Shown here in pieces: positions 56,660-64,000 of a DNA stretch of 64,000 nucleotides (its first letter is position 1; every line of letters begins with the position of its first letter). The notes below the pieces were generated by a model that did no database searches, was not told the DNA's origin, and saw only the letters and a list, made by a program, of their open reading frames with translations. The translations under genes and the position numbers were made by a program. This stretch comes from Vibrio penaeicida (lineage in GTDB: Bacteria > Pseudomonadota > Gammaproteobacteria > Enterobacterales > Vibrionaceae), in contig NZ_BFAQ01000011.1 of NCBI RefSeq assembly GCF_002933855.1, positions 185,442 through 249,441 on the forward strand, given 5' to 3'.

Positions 56660-56688
56660 TCGACAGTCGTCACGCATATCGCTAGAAT
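56660..56688 (+). promoter_or_regulatory. Candidate housekeeping promoter of tig
   Basis: TCGACA and TAGAAT separated by 17 bases, each one mismatch from consensus. Transcription would start near 56695, giving a leader of about 220 bases. Confidence 0.55.
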
Positions 56689-56817
56689 GTCGCGTCTAAA
56701 ATTTCTGTCCTGAGGCTAATTGGAGACGTTCTTTCTGCGAAGTCAGTATGGAAGAGGTCACTGAATAGTTCATGAGCTACGAATTGAATGGTTTGTGGGT
56801 CTCCGAATTTCATTTTA

Positions 56818-56896
56818 TGCATTCAGACAGAATGCAACTTAAGGATGAAGTCACCGCTAAGGCGCTGGCTCCTAAGCTCAGGTAACACTGAGCCAG
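56818..56896 (+). promoter_or_regulatory. Structured 5' leader of tig
   Basis: A perfect hairpin TGCATTC-AGACA-GAATGCA (56818-56836) is followed by two mutually exclusive stems: CTGGCTC (56865) with GAGCCAG (56890), or GCTCAG (56876) with CTGAGC (56888). The last base is 19 bases before the ATG, so switching could affect translation. Confidence 0.45.
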
Positions 56897-56914
56897 TTTT
56901 GAGGTTTATTTATA

Positions 56915-58216
56915 ATGCAAGCTACTGTTGAAACTCTAGAAGGCCTAGAGCGCCGTCTTACTATTACCGTTCCTGCTGCAAACATCGAAGACGCAGTAAC
57001 AGCTGAACTACGCAACATCGCTAAAAACCGTCGCTTCGATGGTTTCCGTAAAGGTAAAGTACCTTTGAAGATGGTTGCGCAAATGTACGGCAAAGCAGTA
57101 CGTCAAGATGTGATGGGTGAGGTTATGCAACGTCACTTCATCGAAGCGATCGTGAAAGAAAAAATCAACCCAGCAGGCGCGCCGACTTTCGCTCCAGTGG
57201 AAACTGAAGAAGGTAAAGACCTAGTATTCAACGCAACTTTTGAAGTTTACCCAGAAGTTGAACTGAAAGGTCTAGACAACATCACTGTTGAAAAGCCAGC
57301 AGTTGAAGTGAAAGAAGACGACGTTGCAGAAATGATCGAAACGCTTCGCAAGCAGCAAGCAACTTGGAAAGAAGTTGAAGGCGCAGCGTCAGAAAACTCT
57401 CGTGCAACAATCGACTTCGTTGGTTCTATCGACGGTGAAGAGTTTGAAGGCGGTAAAGCTGAGAACTTCCCACTAGAAATGGGCGCTGGTCGCATGATTC
57501 CTGGTTTCGAAGACGGCATCGTAGGTAAATCTGCGGGCATGGAATTCGAAATCGACGTAAACTTCCCAGAAGATTACCACGCTGAAAACCTGAAAGGTAA
57601 AGAAGCGAAGTTCGCTATCAAAGTGAACAAAGTTGAAGAACGTGAACTTCCTGAGCTAGACGAAGAATTCGTATCTAAGTTTGGTGCTGAAGGCGGTATC
57701 GACGGTCTTAAGACTGAAGTTCGCAAGAACATGGAACGCGAGCTTAAGCAAGCGGTTAAGAACCGCATTAAAGAGCAAGCGCTTGACGGTCTTGTTAACG
57801 AAAACGACATTGATGTACCTGCTGCACTTATCGATCAAGAAATCGGTACTCTACGTCAGCAAGCTGCACAACGTTTCGGTGGCAACCCTGAAGCGGCTGA
57901 GCAACTTCCACGTGAGCTGTTCGAAGAGCAAGCTAAACGTCGCGTAGTTGTTGGTCTTCTACTTGGCGAAGTTATCAAATCTGAAGAATTAAAAGCTGAC
58001 GACGAGAAAGTTAAGGCTATTATTGAAGAGATGGCTACTGCTTACGAAGATCCAGCGGAAGTTATTGCTTACTACGAGCAAAACGAACAAATGATGAACA
58101 ACATGCGCAATGTTGCGTTAGAAGAGCAAGCGATCGACGCTATCATCGCTAAAGCAAAAGTTTCTGACAAAGAAGTAAGCTTCAACGAGCTTATGAATGC
58201 ACAACAACCTGCATAA
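56915..58216 (+). CDS. tig: Trigger factor
   Basis: A 433-residue ribosome-associated chaperone and peptidyl-prolyl isomerase. The N-terminal ribosome-binding signature is [13 protein letters not shown]; the central PPIase (FKBP-like) domain includes [14 protein letters not shown]; the C-terminal region is the helical chaperone arm. Normal length. It heads the conserved tig-clpP-clpX-lon order. Confidence 0.98.
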   Translation: MQATVETLEGLERRLTITVPAANIEDAVTAELRNIAKNRRFDGFRKGKVPLKMVAQMYGKAVRQDVMGEVMQRHFIEAIVKEKINPAGAPTFAPVETEEGKDLVFNATFEVYPEVELKGLDNITVEKPAVEVKEDDVAEMIETLRKQQATWKEVEGAASENSRATIDFVGSIDGEEFEGGKAENFPLEMGAGRMIPGFEDGIVGKSAGMEFEIDVNFPEDYHAENLKGKEAKFAIKVNKVEERELPELDEEFVSKFGAEGGIDGLKTEVRKNMERELKQAVKNRIKEQALDGLVNENDIDVPAALIDQEIGTLRQQAAQRFGGNPEAAEQLPRELFEEQAKRRVVVGLLLGEVIKSEELKADDEKVKAIIEEMATAYEDPAEVIAYYEQNEQMMNNMRNVALEEQAIDAIIAKAKVSDKEVSFNELMNAQQPA

Positions 58217-58265
58217 AATCAGGTTTCAGTGCGTAGAAAGTTGACTTTGTTTTAACTCTTCTGCT

Positions 58266-58306
58266 AACAATGGTCCGTATGAGTCTATCATCCGGGCCAT
58301 TTTATT
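58266..58306 (+). terminator. Hairpin between tig and clpP
   Basis: AATGGTCCG / CGGGCCATT (with a GU pair) and a TTTTATTT tail; probably a partial terminator. Confidence 0.55.
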
Positions 58307-58321
58307 TAGGGATATAAGAAT

Positions 58322-58948
58322 ATGAGCTACCAAGAAAAAAATGCAATGTCTCCAATCATTGATGCACTAGTACCCATGGTGGTAGAACAAACTTCCCGTG
58401 GTGAACGTTCTTACGATATCTATTCTCGTCTGCTTAAAGAGCGTATCATTTTTCTTACTGGTCAAGTCGAAGACCAAATGGCGAACCTTGTGGTTGCGCA
58501 ATTGCTGTTTCTTGAATCAGAAAACCCAGATAAAGACATCTTCCTATACATCAACTCTCCAGGCGGCAGTGTTACTGCAGGCATGTCTATCTATGACACG
58601 ATGCAGTACATCAAACCTAACGTGAGCACAGTATGTATGGGTCAAGCATGTTCAATGGGGGCATTCCTGTTGGCAGGTGGTGCGGAAGGTAAACGCCACG
58701 TATTACCAAACTCTCGTGTAATGATTCACCAACCTCTTGGCGGTTTCCAAGGTCAGGCATCTGACATTCAGATTCACGCTCAAGAAATCTTGACGATTAA
58801 ATCGAAGCTAAACAAGTTGCTTTCAGAGCACACTGGTCAGCCTCTTGAAGTTATTGAAGGTGATACGGATCGCGACAACTTTATGTCGGCAGATCAAGCA
58901 GTAGAATACGGTTTGGTTGATTCAGTTTTGACGCACCATAAAGCGTAA
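58322..58948 (+). CDS. clpP: ATP-dependent Clp protease proteolytic subunit
   Basis: A 208-residue serine protease forming the double-heptamer chamber. Ser111 is in GQACSMGAF, His136 in VMIHQPLGG, and the catalytic Asp lies in [10 protein letters not shown]. The N-terminal propeptide is short. It is co-localised with clpX. Its ACSMGAF geometry is the reference used to interpret the island lipoprotein at 27668. Confidence 0.98.
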   Translation: MSYQEKNAMSPIIDALVPMVVEQTSRGERSYDIYSRLLKERIIFLTGQVEDQMANLVVAQLLFLESENPDKDIFLYINSPGGSVTAGMSIYDTMQYIKPNVSTVCMGQACSMGAFLLAGGAEGKRHVLPNSRVMIHQPLGGFQGQASDIQIHAQEILTIKSKLNKLLSEHTGQPLEVIEGDTDRDNFMSADQAVEYGLVDSVLTHHKA

Positions 58949-59034
58949 TTGCGCTTCGCCGAAAGATGCAGGCGAAATTTGGTGAAAATTGATATAAACT
59001 CAAAACAAGACAGTTAAGGCTAAGAGGTTAGCGA

Positions 59035-60315
59035 ATGACAGATAAAAGCAAAGAGGGCGGTAGCGGTAAGTTACTTTATTGCTCTTTCTGCGGCAAAAGC
59101 CAGCACGAAGTTCGCAAGCTAATCGCAGGCCCATCAGTGTACATTTGTGACGAATGCGTCGACTTATGTAACGATATTATTCGCGAAGAAATTAAGGACG
59201 TACTCCCTAAGAAAGAGTCGAGTGCACTTCCTACCCCTCGTGAAATTCGCGAACACCTTGATGATTATGTGATTGGCCAAGATTACGCAAAGAAAGTGCT
59301 AGCGGTTGCGGTATACAACCACTACAAACGCTTGCGTAATGGCGATACAACGAGTGAAGGCGTTGAACTGGGCAAGAGTAATATTTTGCTGATCGGTCCA
59401 ACAGGTAGTGGTAAAACACTGCTGGCTGAAACCTTGGCTCGTTTCCTTGATGTTCCTTTCACCATGGCTGATGCAACCACATTAACGGAAGCAGGCTATG
59501 TAGGTGAAGACGTTGAGAACATCATTCAGAAGCTTCTGCAGAAATGCGACTACGATGTAGCAAAAGCAGAGCGCGGTATCGTCTACATCGATGAAATCGA
59601 CAAGATTTCTCGTAAGGCAGAGAACCCTTCAATCACTCGCGATGTATCGGGTGAAGGGGTTCAGCAAGCGCTGTTGAAACTGGTTGAAGGTACCGTCGCT
59701 TCCGTTCCACCTCAAGGTGGAAGAAAGCACCCTCAACAAGAGTTTTTGCAGGTCGACACTTCTAAGATTCTGTTTATCTGTGGTGGTGCGTTTGCCGGTT
59801 TAGATAAAGTAATCGAACAACGTACAGCGACAGGTACGGGTATCGGCTTTGGTGCAGAGATTCGTTCTAAAGACGAGACTCGCACAGTGGGCGAACTGTT
59901 CATGCAGGTTGAACCAGAAGATCTCGTTAAATACGGTTTGATTCCAGAATTCATTGGTCGTCTACCGGTCACTACGACTCTGACAGAACTCGATGAAGAA
60001 GCGCTCATTCAGATTCTTTGTGAACCAAAGAATGCGTTGACCAAGCAGTATGCTGCTCTGTTCGACATAGAAGATGTAGAGCTGGAATTCCGTGAAGATG
60101 CACTAAGAGCCATTGCTAAGAAAGCGATGGATCGTAAGACAGGTGCTCGTGGTCTTCGTTCTATTCTTGAAGCTGTTCTTCTCGAAACAATGTACGAATT
60201 GCCATCGTCAGAAGATGTAAGCAAAGTCGTTATAGATGAAGCAGTTATCCAAGGTGAATCTGAACCATTGTTGATTTATGAAGGCAATGATAATCAGGCC
60301 GCTGGCGCGGAATAA
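59035..60315 (+). CDS. clpX: Clp protease ATPase subunit ClpX
   Basis: A 426-residue AAA+ unfoldase. The N-terminal zinc finger has Cys pairs in CSFCGK and CDECVDLC. Walker A is GPTGSGKT, Walker B is IVYIDEIDK, and the pore loop and sensor regions follow. It forms ClpXP with the preceding gene's product. Terminator downstream at 60332. Confidence 0.98.
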   Translation: MTDKSKEGGSGKLLYCSFCGKSQHEVRKLIAGPSVYICDECVDLCNDIIREEIKDVLPKKESSALPTPREIREHLDDYVIGQDYAKKVLAVAVYNHYKRLRNGDTTSEGVELGKSNILLIGPTGSGKTLLAETLARFLDVPFTMADATTLTEAGYVGEDVENIIQKLLQKCDYDVAKAERGIVYIDEIDKISRKAENPSITRDVSGEGVQQALLKLVEGTVASVPPQGGRKHPQQEFLQVDTSKILFICGGAFAGLDKVIEQRTATGTGIGFGAEIRSKDETRTVGELFMQVEPEDLVKYGLIPEFIGRLPVTTTLTELDEEALIQILCEPKNALTKQYAALFDIEDVELEFREDALRAIAKKAMDRKTGARGLRSILEAVLLETMYELPSSEDVSKVVIDEAVIQGESEPLLIYEGNDNQAAGAE

Positions 60316-60331
60316 AAAACTTTTAAATACT

Positions 60332-60359
60332 AAAGGAGGCTTTTGCCTCCTTTTTTTTA
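60332..60359 (+). terminator. Terminator after clpX
   Basis: AAAGGAGGC / GCCTCCTTT with a TTTT loop, followed by a T-run. Confidence 0.88.
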
Positions 60360-60365
60360 TTATCT

Positions 60366-60395
60366 CGTTGAATCTAAGCCATTTGCCCCCATATA
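60366..60395 (+). promoter_or_regulatory. Candidate heat-shock (sigma-32) promoter of lon
   Basis: CGTTGAA, 14-base spacer, CCCCATATA, placed right after the clpX terminator and 34 bases before the lon ATG. Confidence 0.65.
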
Positions 60396-60428
60396 CTGCA
60401 AATAAGCAGAAACGGAAGAGAGAATAGT

Positions 60429-62780
60429 ATGAACTTGGAACGTTCCGAGCGTATCGAGATCCCCGTATTACCCTTGAGAGATGTAGTGGTATATCCACAC
60501 ATGGTTATCCCTTTGTTTGTTGGCCGAGAGAAATCAATCCGTTGCCTGGAATCTGCGATGGACACCAGCAAACAAGTTCTACTTGTCGCACAAAAGCAAG
60601 CAGACACAGATGAGCCGTCTATCGATGACCTGTTTTCCATTGGTACCGTAGCCACAATCCTACAGTTGTTGAAATTGCCAGATGGCACTGTGAAGGTGTT
60701 GGTAGAAGGTCAACAGCGCGCTCAAATTCATCAGTTTAAAGAAAATGACTTTTTCCTAGCAGACGCCGAATACTTACCAACTCCAGAGTTGGACGAGCGC
60801 GAGCAAGAAGTCGTCGTTCGAAGCGCTATCAATCAGTTTGAAGGTTTCATCAAGCTGAACAAAAAAATTCCGCCTGAAGTCTTAACTTCTTTGAACGGAA
60901 TTGACGAAGCTGCGCGCCTTGCCGATACCATCGCAGCTCACATGCCTCTAAAGCTTAATGACAAGCAGCAAGTTCTTGAAATTATAGATGTCAATGAACG
61001 TCTAGAATTTTTGATGGGGCAGATGGAGTCAGAAATCGATTTGCTTCAAGTCGAAAAACGCATTCGTGGTCGCGTTAAGAAGCAAATGGAAAAATCTCAG
61101 CGCGAGTACTACCTGAATGAGCAAATGAAAGCCATTCAGAAAGAGCTTGGTGAGATGGATGATGCACCAGACGAATTTGAAACTCTGAAGATTAAGATCG
61201 AAGAGTCGAAGATGCCTAAAGAAGCGCGTGAGAAGACGGAACAAGAGCTACAAAAGCTTAAGATGATGTCTCCAATGTCGGCCGAAGCAACGGTTGTACG
61301 CAGCTACATCGACTGGATGGTTGGGGTTCCTTGGGCTAAGCGCTCTAAAGTGAAGAAGAACCTTTCTAAAGCCGAAGAAGTGCTAAACGAAGACCACTAC
61401 GGTCTAGAGCGCGTTAAAGAGCGCATTCTAGAGTACTTGGCGGTACAAAACCGTATCAACAAGCTTAAAGGTCCTATTCTTTGCTTGGTTGGTCCTCCGG
61501 GCGTAGGTAAAACCTCTCTTGGTCGCTCTATTGCGGCGGCTACTGGTCGTAAATATGTACGTATGGCTTTGGGTGGCGTGCGTGATGAAGCGGAAATCCG
61601 CGGTCACCGACGCACTTACATAGGTTCAATGCCGGGTAAGTTGATTCAAAAAATGTCGAAAGTGGAAGTGAAAAACCCACTGTTCTTGTTGGATGAAATC
61701 GACAAGATGTCTTCTGACATGCGCGGCGATCCTGCATCAGCGTTACTTGAAGTACTTGATCCGGAGCAAAACAACTCATTCAATGACCACTACCTTGAAG
61801 TGGACTACGATTTGTCTGACGTCATGTTTGTTGCGACGTCTAACTCAATGAACATTCCAGGTCCATTGCTTGACCGAATGGAAGTGATTCGTCTGTCTGG
61901 CTACACAGAAGATGAAAAGCTGAACATTGCTAAACGTCACTTGGTGAGTAAGCAAATCAAGCGTAATGGTTTGAAAGAACACGAAATTGAGATCGAAGAT
62001 TCTGCAATCATCGGTATTATTCGTTACTACACGCGTGAAGCGGGTGTACGTAGCCTAGAACGCGAGATTTCGAAGATCTGTCGTAAAGCAGTCAAGAATA
62101 TCCTGCTTGATTCTAGCCTTAAGAAAGTAGTCGTAAACATCGAAAATCTTAAAGATTTCCTTGGTGTACAGCGTCATGACTTTGGTAAAGCAGACGACAG
62201 TAACCGCATCGGACAAGTTGTTGGATTAGCTTGGACGGAAGTTGGCGGCGATCTGTTGACGATTGAAACCGAATCTATGCCGGGCAAAGGCAAACTATCG
62301 CAAACGGGTTCTCTTGGTGATGTGATGCAAGAGTCTATCCAAGCTGCGATGACCGTTGTTCGCTCTCGTGCGGAAAGATTGGGTATCAACTCAGACTTTT
62401 ACGAAAAGCGTGATATTCACGTGCACGTGCCAGAAGGCGCTACACCAAAAGATGGTCCTAGTGCTGGTATCGCGATGTGCACAGCACTAGTTTCAAGCCT
62501 AACAGGAAACCCTGTGAAAGCAGACGTAGCGATGACAGGTGAAATAACTTTGCGTGGTGAAGTACTTCCAATCGGTGGATTGAAAGAAAAACTGCTTGCT
62601 GCTCACCGTGGTGGCATTAAAACCGTGGTAATTCCAAAAGACAATGAACGTGATCTGGAAGAGATTCCTGACAATGTTATTGCGGATCTGGTGGTTAAAC
62701 CGGTTCAGTGGATTGACGACGTGTTAACGATTGCATTAGAAAAAGACCCGTCTGGAGTCACTCTAGAGTCTGTAAAATAG
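60429..62780 (+). CDS. lon: ATP-dependent protease La
   Basis: A 783-residue AAA+ serine protease degrading misfolded and regulatory proteins. The N-terminal substrate domain starts [23 protein letters not shown]. Walker A is GPPGVGKTS near 357, Walker B is [10 protein letters not shown], and the protease domain has the Ser-Lys dyad in [10 protein letters not shown] and near [13 protein letters not shown]. Normal length. Own heat-shock-type promoter and its own terminator. Confidence 0.98.
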   Translation: MNLERSERIEIPVLPLRDVVVYPHMVIPLFVGREKSIRCLESAMDTSKQVLLVAQKQADTDEPSIDDLFSIGTVATILQLLKLPDGTVKVLVEGQQRAQIHQFKENDFFLADAEYLPTPELDEREQEVVVRSAINQFEGFIKLNKKIPPEVLTSLNGIDEAARLADTIAAHMPLKLNDKQQVLEIIDVNERLEFLMGQMESEIDLLQVEKRIRGRVKKQMEKSQREYYLNEQMKAIQKELGEMDDAPDEFETLKIKIEESKMPKEAREKTEQELQKLKMMSPMSAEATVVRSYIDWMVGVPWAKRSKVKKNLSKAEEVLNEDHYGLERVKERILEYLAVQNRINKLKGPILCLVGPPGVGKTSLGRSIAAATGRKYVRMALGGVRDEAEIRGHRRTYIGSMPGKLIQKMSKVEVKNPLFLLDEIDKMSSDMRGDPASALLEVLDPEQNNSFNDHYLEVDYDLSDVMFVATSNSMNIPGPLLDRMEVIRLSGYTEDEKLNIAKRHLVSKQIKRNGLKEHEIEIEDSAIIGIIRYYTREAGVRSLEREISKICRKAVKNILLDSSLKKVVVNIENLKDFLGVQRHDFGKADDSNRIGQVVGLAWTEVGGDLLTIETESMPGKGKLSQTGSLGDVMQESIQAAMTVVRSRAERLGINSDFYEKRDIHVHVPEGATPKDGPSAGIAMCTALVSSLTGNPVKADVAMTGEITLRGEVLPIGGLKEKLLAAHRGGIKTVVIPKDNERDLEEIPDNVIADLVVKPVQWIDDVLTIALEKDPSGVTLESVK

Positions 62781-62809
62781 TGACGTGCAGCAAAAATAAC
62801 TAAACAAAA

Positions 62810-62849
62810 CACGCTGACTTGCTTGAAAAGGCTTGTCAGCGTTTTTTTT
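62810..62849 (+). terminator. Terminator after lon
   Basis: ACGCTGAC / GTCAGCGT outer stem with an inner imperfect pairing, followed by TTTTTTTT. Confidence 0.85.
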
Positions 62850-62974
62850 GGACGCTAAGTTTATCCACCAAGGACAACGCCTTTATCCATAAGGTGTGGT
62901 TTAAAAATAACTAAATTTTTTAACGGAACGAATACTGCCATTTTGGAATCGGTAGTACTAAAGGGGAACATCAC

Positions 62975-63247
62975 GTGAATAAAACACAACTAGTAGAAAA
63001 AATCGCAGAGAACGCTGACATTTCAAAAGCATCAGCGGGTCGTGCCCTAGACGCATTCATTGAAGCAGTGAGTGATACTCTACAGTCTGACGATCAAGTT
63101 GCATTGGTAGGCTTTGGTACGTTTAGTGTACGTACTCGTGCAGCTCGCACAGGTCGTAACCCTAAGACTGGTGAAGAGATCCAAATCGCGGAAGCAAAAG
63201 TACCAGCATTTAAAGCTGGTAAAGCGCTTAAAGACGCGTGTAACTAA
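62975..63247 (+). CDS. hupB: DNA-binding protein HU-beta
   Basis: A 90-residue nucleoid protein that bends DNA as a dimer. The HU signature [22 protein letters not shown] is near residues 46-68, with the intercalating proline in GRNPKTG. The start is GTG at 62975 with AAGGGGAACATCAC upstream. Confidence 0.97.
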   Translation: MNKTQLVEKIAENADISKASAGRALDAFIEAVSDTLQSDDQVALVGFGTFSVRTRAARTGRNPKTGEEIQIAEAKVPAFKAGKALKDACN

Positions 63248-63315
63248 ATTTGAATTGACCTGCTAAAGGTTAATTACTGGGAATGGCGCTCAAAAACGCC
63301 AAAAAGTCCTGAAAT

Positions 63316-63348
63316 ATGCGCATCAATGTGGTGCGCATTTCTTTTTCT
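63316..63348 (+). terminator. Terminator after hupB
   Basis: ATGCGCA / TGCGCAT stem with a nine-base loop and T-rich tail. The rest of the 326-base gap before ppiD holds nothing I can identify beyond the presumed ppiD promoter. Confidence 0.75.
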
Positions 63349-63573
63349 GATATCATCTTCACCATTCAACGCTATAGAGCGAAATGCCTGCTCCCTTCTG
63401 AGTAAGTGCGGTCTAGAAAATTGAAAATGTACTCATTTCTTTAATGAACTTTTTTGTGGACTGCAGATCTAAATCACACATATTTATCAGTGAGCTGGAT
63501 AATTAGATTCGCTACTGTGTAGATTTAAGTGCTTAGTCAGAGCTCAGGCTCAATTTTGGAGAGTTGTTACATT

Positions 63574-64000
63574 ATGATGGAACGATTGCGCGAAGGCGTA
63601 AACAGCATCGCAGTTAAAATTATTCTGGGACTTATTATTCTGTCCTTTGTCTTCACTGGTGTCAGTGGCTATATCGGTAGTGGTAGCAACGTTGCTGCTA
63701 AAGTCGATGGTGTTGAGATTAGCCGCGGAGCTTTTGAGCAAGCGTATCAAAATGAACGCAACATGCTTCAAGCGCAATATGGTGAGCAATACGCTAACCT
63801 TCTTTCAGACCCCGATTTCGTTCAAAGACTGCGTCAGTCAGTTTTAGATAAAATGGTGAATGAAATCCTGCTTGAGAATCACGCTAAATCACTTGGTCTG
63901 CGAATCAGCGATGAACAAGTACTTGATATGATCCTGCAAATGCCAGAATTCCAATTGGAAGGCAAATTCAATCAGGACATCTACGAGACTTCTCTTCGCC
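63574..64000 (+). CDS. ppiD: Periplasmic chaperone PpiD, 3' truncated
   Basis: The first 142 codons of a membrane-anchored periplasmic folding factor of the SurA/PpiD parvulin family. The start MMERLREGVNSIAVKIILGLII, a single TM (about 14-34), then VAAKVDGVEISRGAFEQAYQNERN, matches PpiD. GGAGAG lies 10 bases before the ATG. The parvulin domain lies beyond the window edge. Confidence 0.95.
   Translation, partial: MMERLREGVNSIAVKIILGLIILSFVFTGVSGYIGSGSNVAAKVDGVEISRGAFEQAYQNERNMLQAQYGEQYANLLSDPDFVQRLRQSVLDKMVNEILLENHAKSLGLRISDEQVLDMILQMPEFQLEGKFNQDIYETSLR

Overview
The window looks like part of the larger chromosome of a Vibrio or close relative. The housekeeping blocks (argS; purU; yoaA-tsaB-slp-fadD-rnd; minCDE-ycgL-lytic transglycosylase-folD-tRNA-Arg; tig-clpP-clpX-lon-hupB-ppiD) have Vibrionaceae-like sequence and order. 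AT-rich intergenic regions carry Vibrio-type ACTTGGGT-ended repeats. This assignment rests on recognition by eye, not on a database search.

Layout. 1-4.9 kb: end of a peptide-type ABC importer operon with a hydantoinase/oxoprolinase-family protein, a DUF917 ((thio)hydantoin-type) protein and a binding protein. 5-9.2 kb: argS, a YecM-like gene, purU, a large structured intergenic repeat and a small orphan gene. 9.3-17.1 kb: yoaA, tsaB, a small unknown gene, slp, an alpha/beta hydrolase, fadD and rnd. 17.2-21.7 kb: a tripartite hybrid kinase divergent from a REC-EAL c-di-GMP phosphodiesterase. 21.7-26.2 kb: minE/D/C, ycgL, a lytic transglycosylase, folD and tRNA-Arg(UCU).

26.2-31.8 kb is an AT-rich accessory island directly downstream of the tRNA. 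It is largely decayed: an excisionase-like HTH pseudogene, an interrupted coiled-coil ORF, and tail fragments of a type I restriction HsdR and a DUF1016 (YhcG-like) nuclease. In the middle sits an intact, tightly coupled three-gene operon: a ClpP-fold lipoprotein with a Ser/His pair, a multi-pass membrane coiled-coil protein with a long Val-Glu repeat tail, and a second membrane coiled-coil protein with the same Val-Glu motif. A perfect 10-3-10 palindrome fills the spacer of its predicted promoter. This is the best candidate for an undescribed system, and its function is unknown.

31.8-38 kb: a DUF2867 gene, then a signalling run of hybrid kinase, chemoreceptor and diguanylate cyclase. 38.7-45.4 kb: a two-component system followed by a four-gene sugar ABC importer, matching the Pseudomonas GltR/GtrS-GtsABCD glucose arrangement. 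45.5-46.6 kb: an orphan type III polyketide synthase. 46.9-56.5 kb: two TRAP transporters facing each other plus DctB/DctD, with a candidate sigma-54 promoter before dctP. 56.6-64 kb: the proteostasis cluster, with sigma-32-like promoters before tig and lon, then hupB and the start of ppiD.
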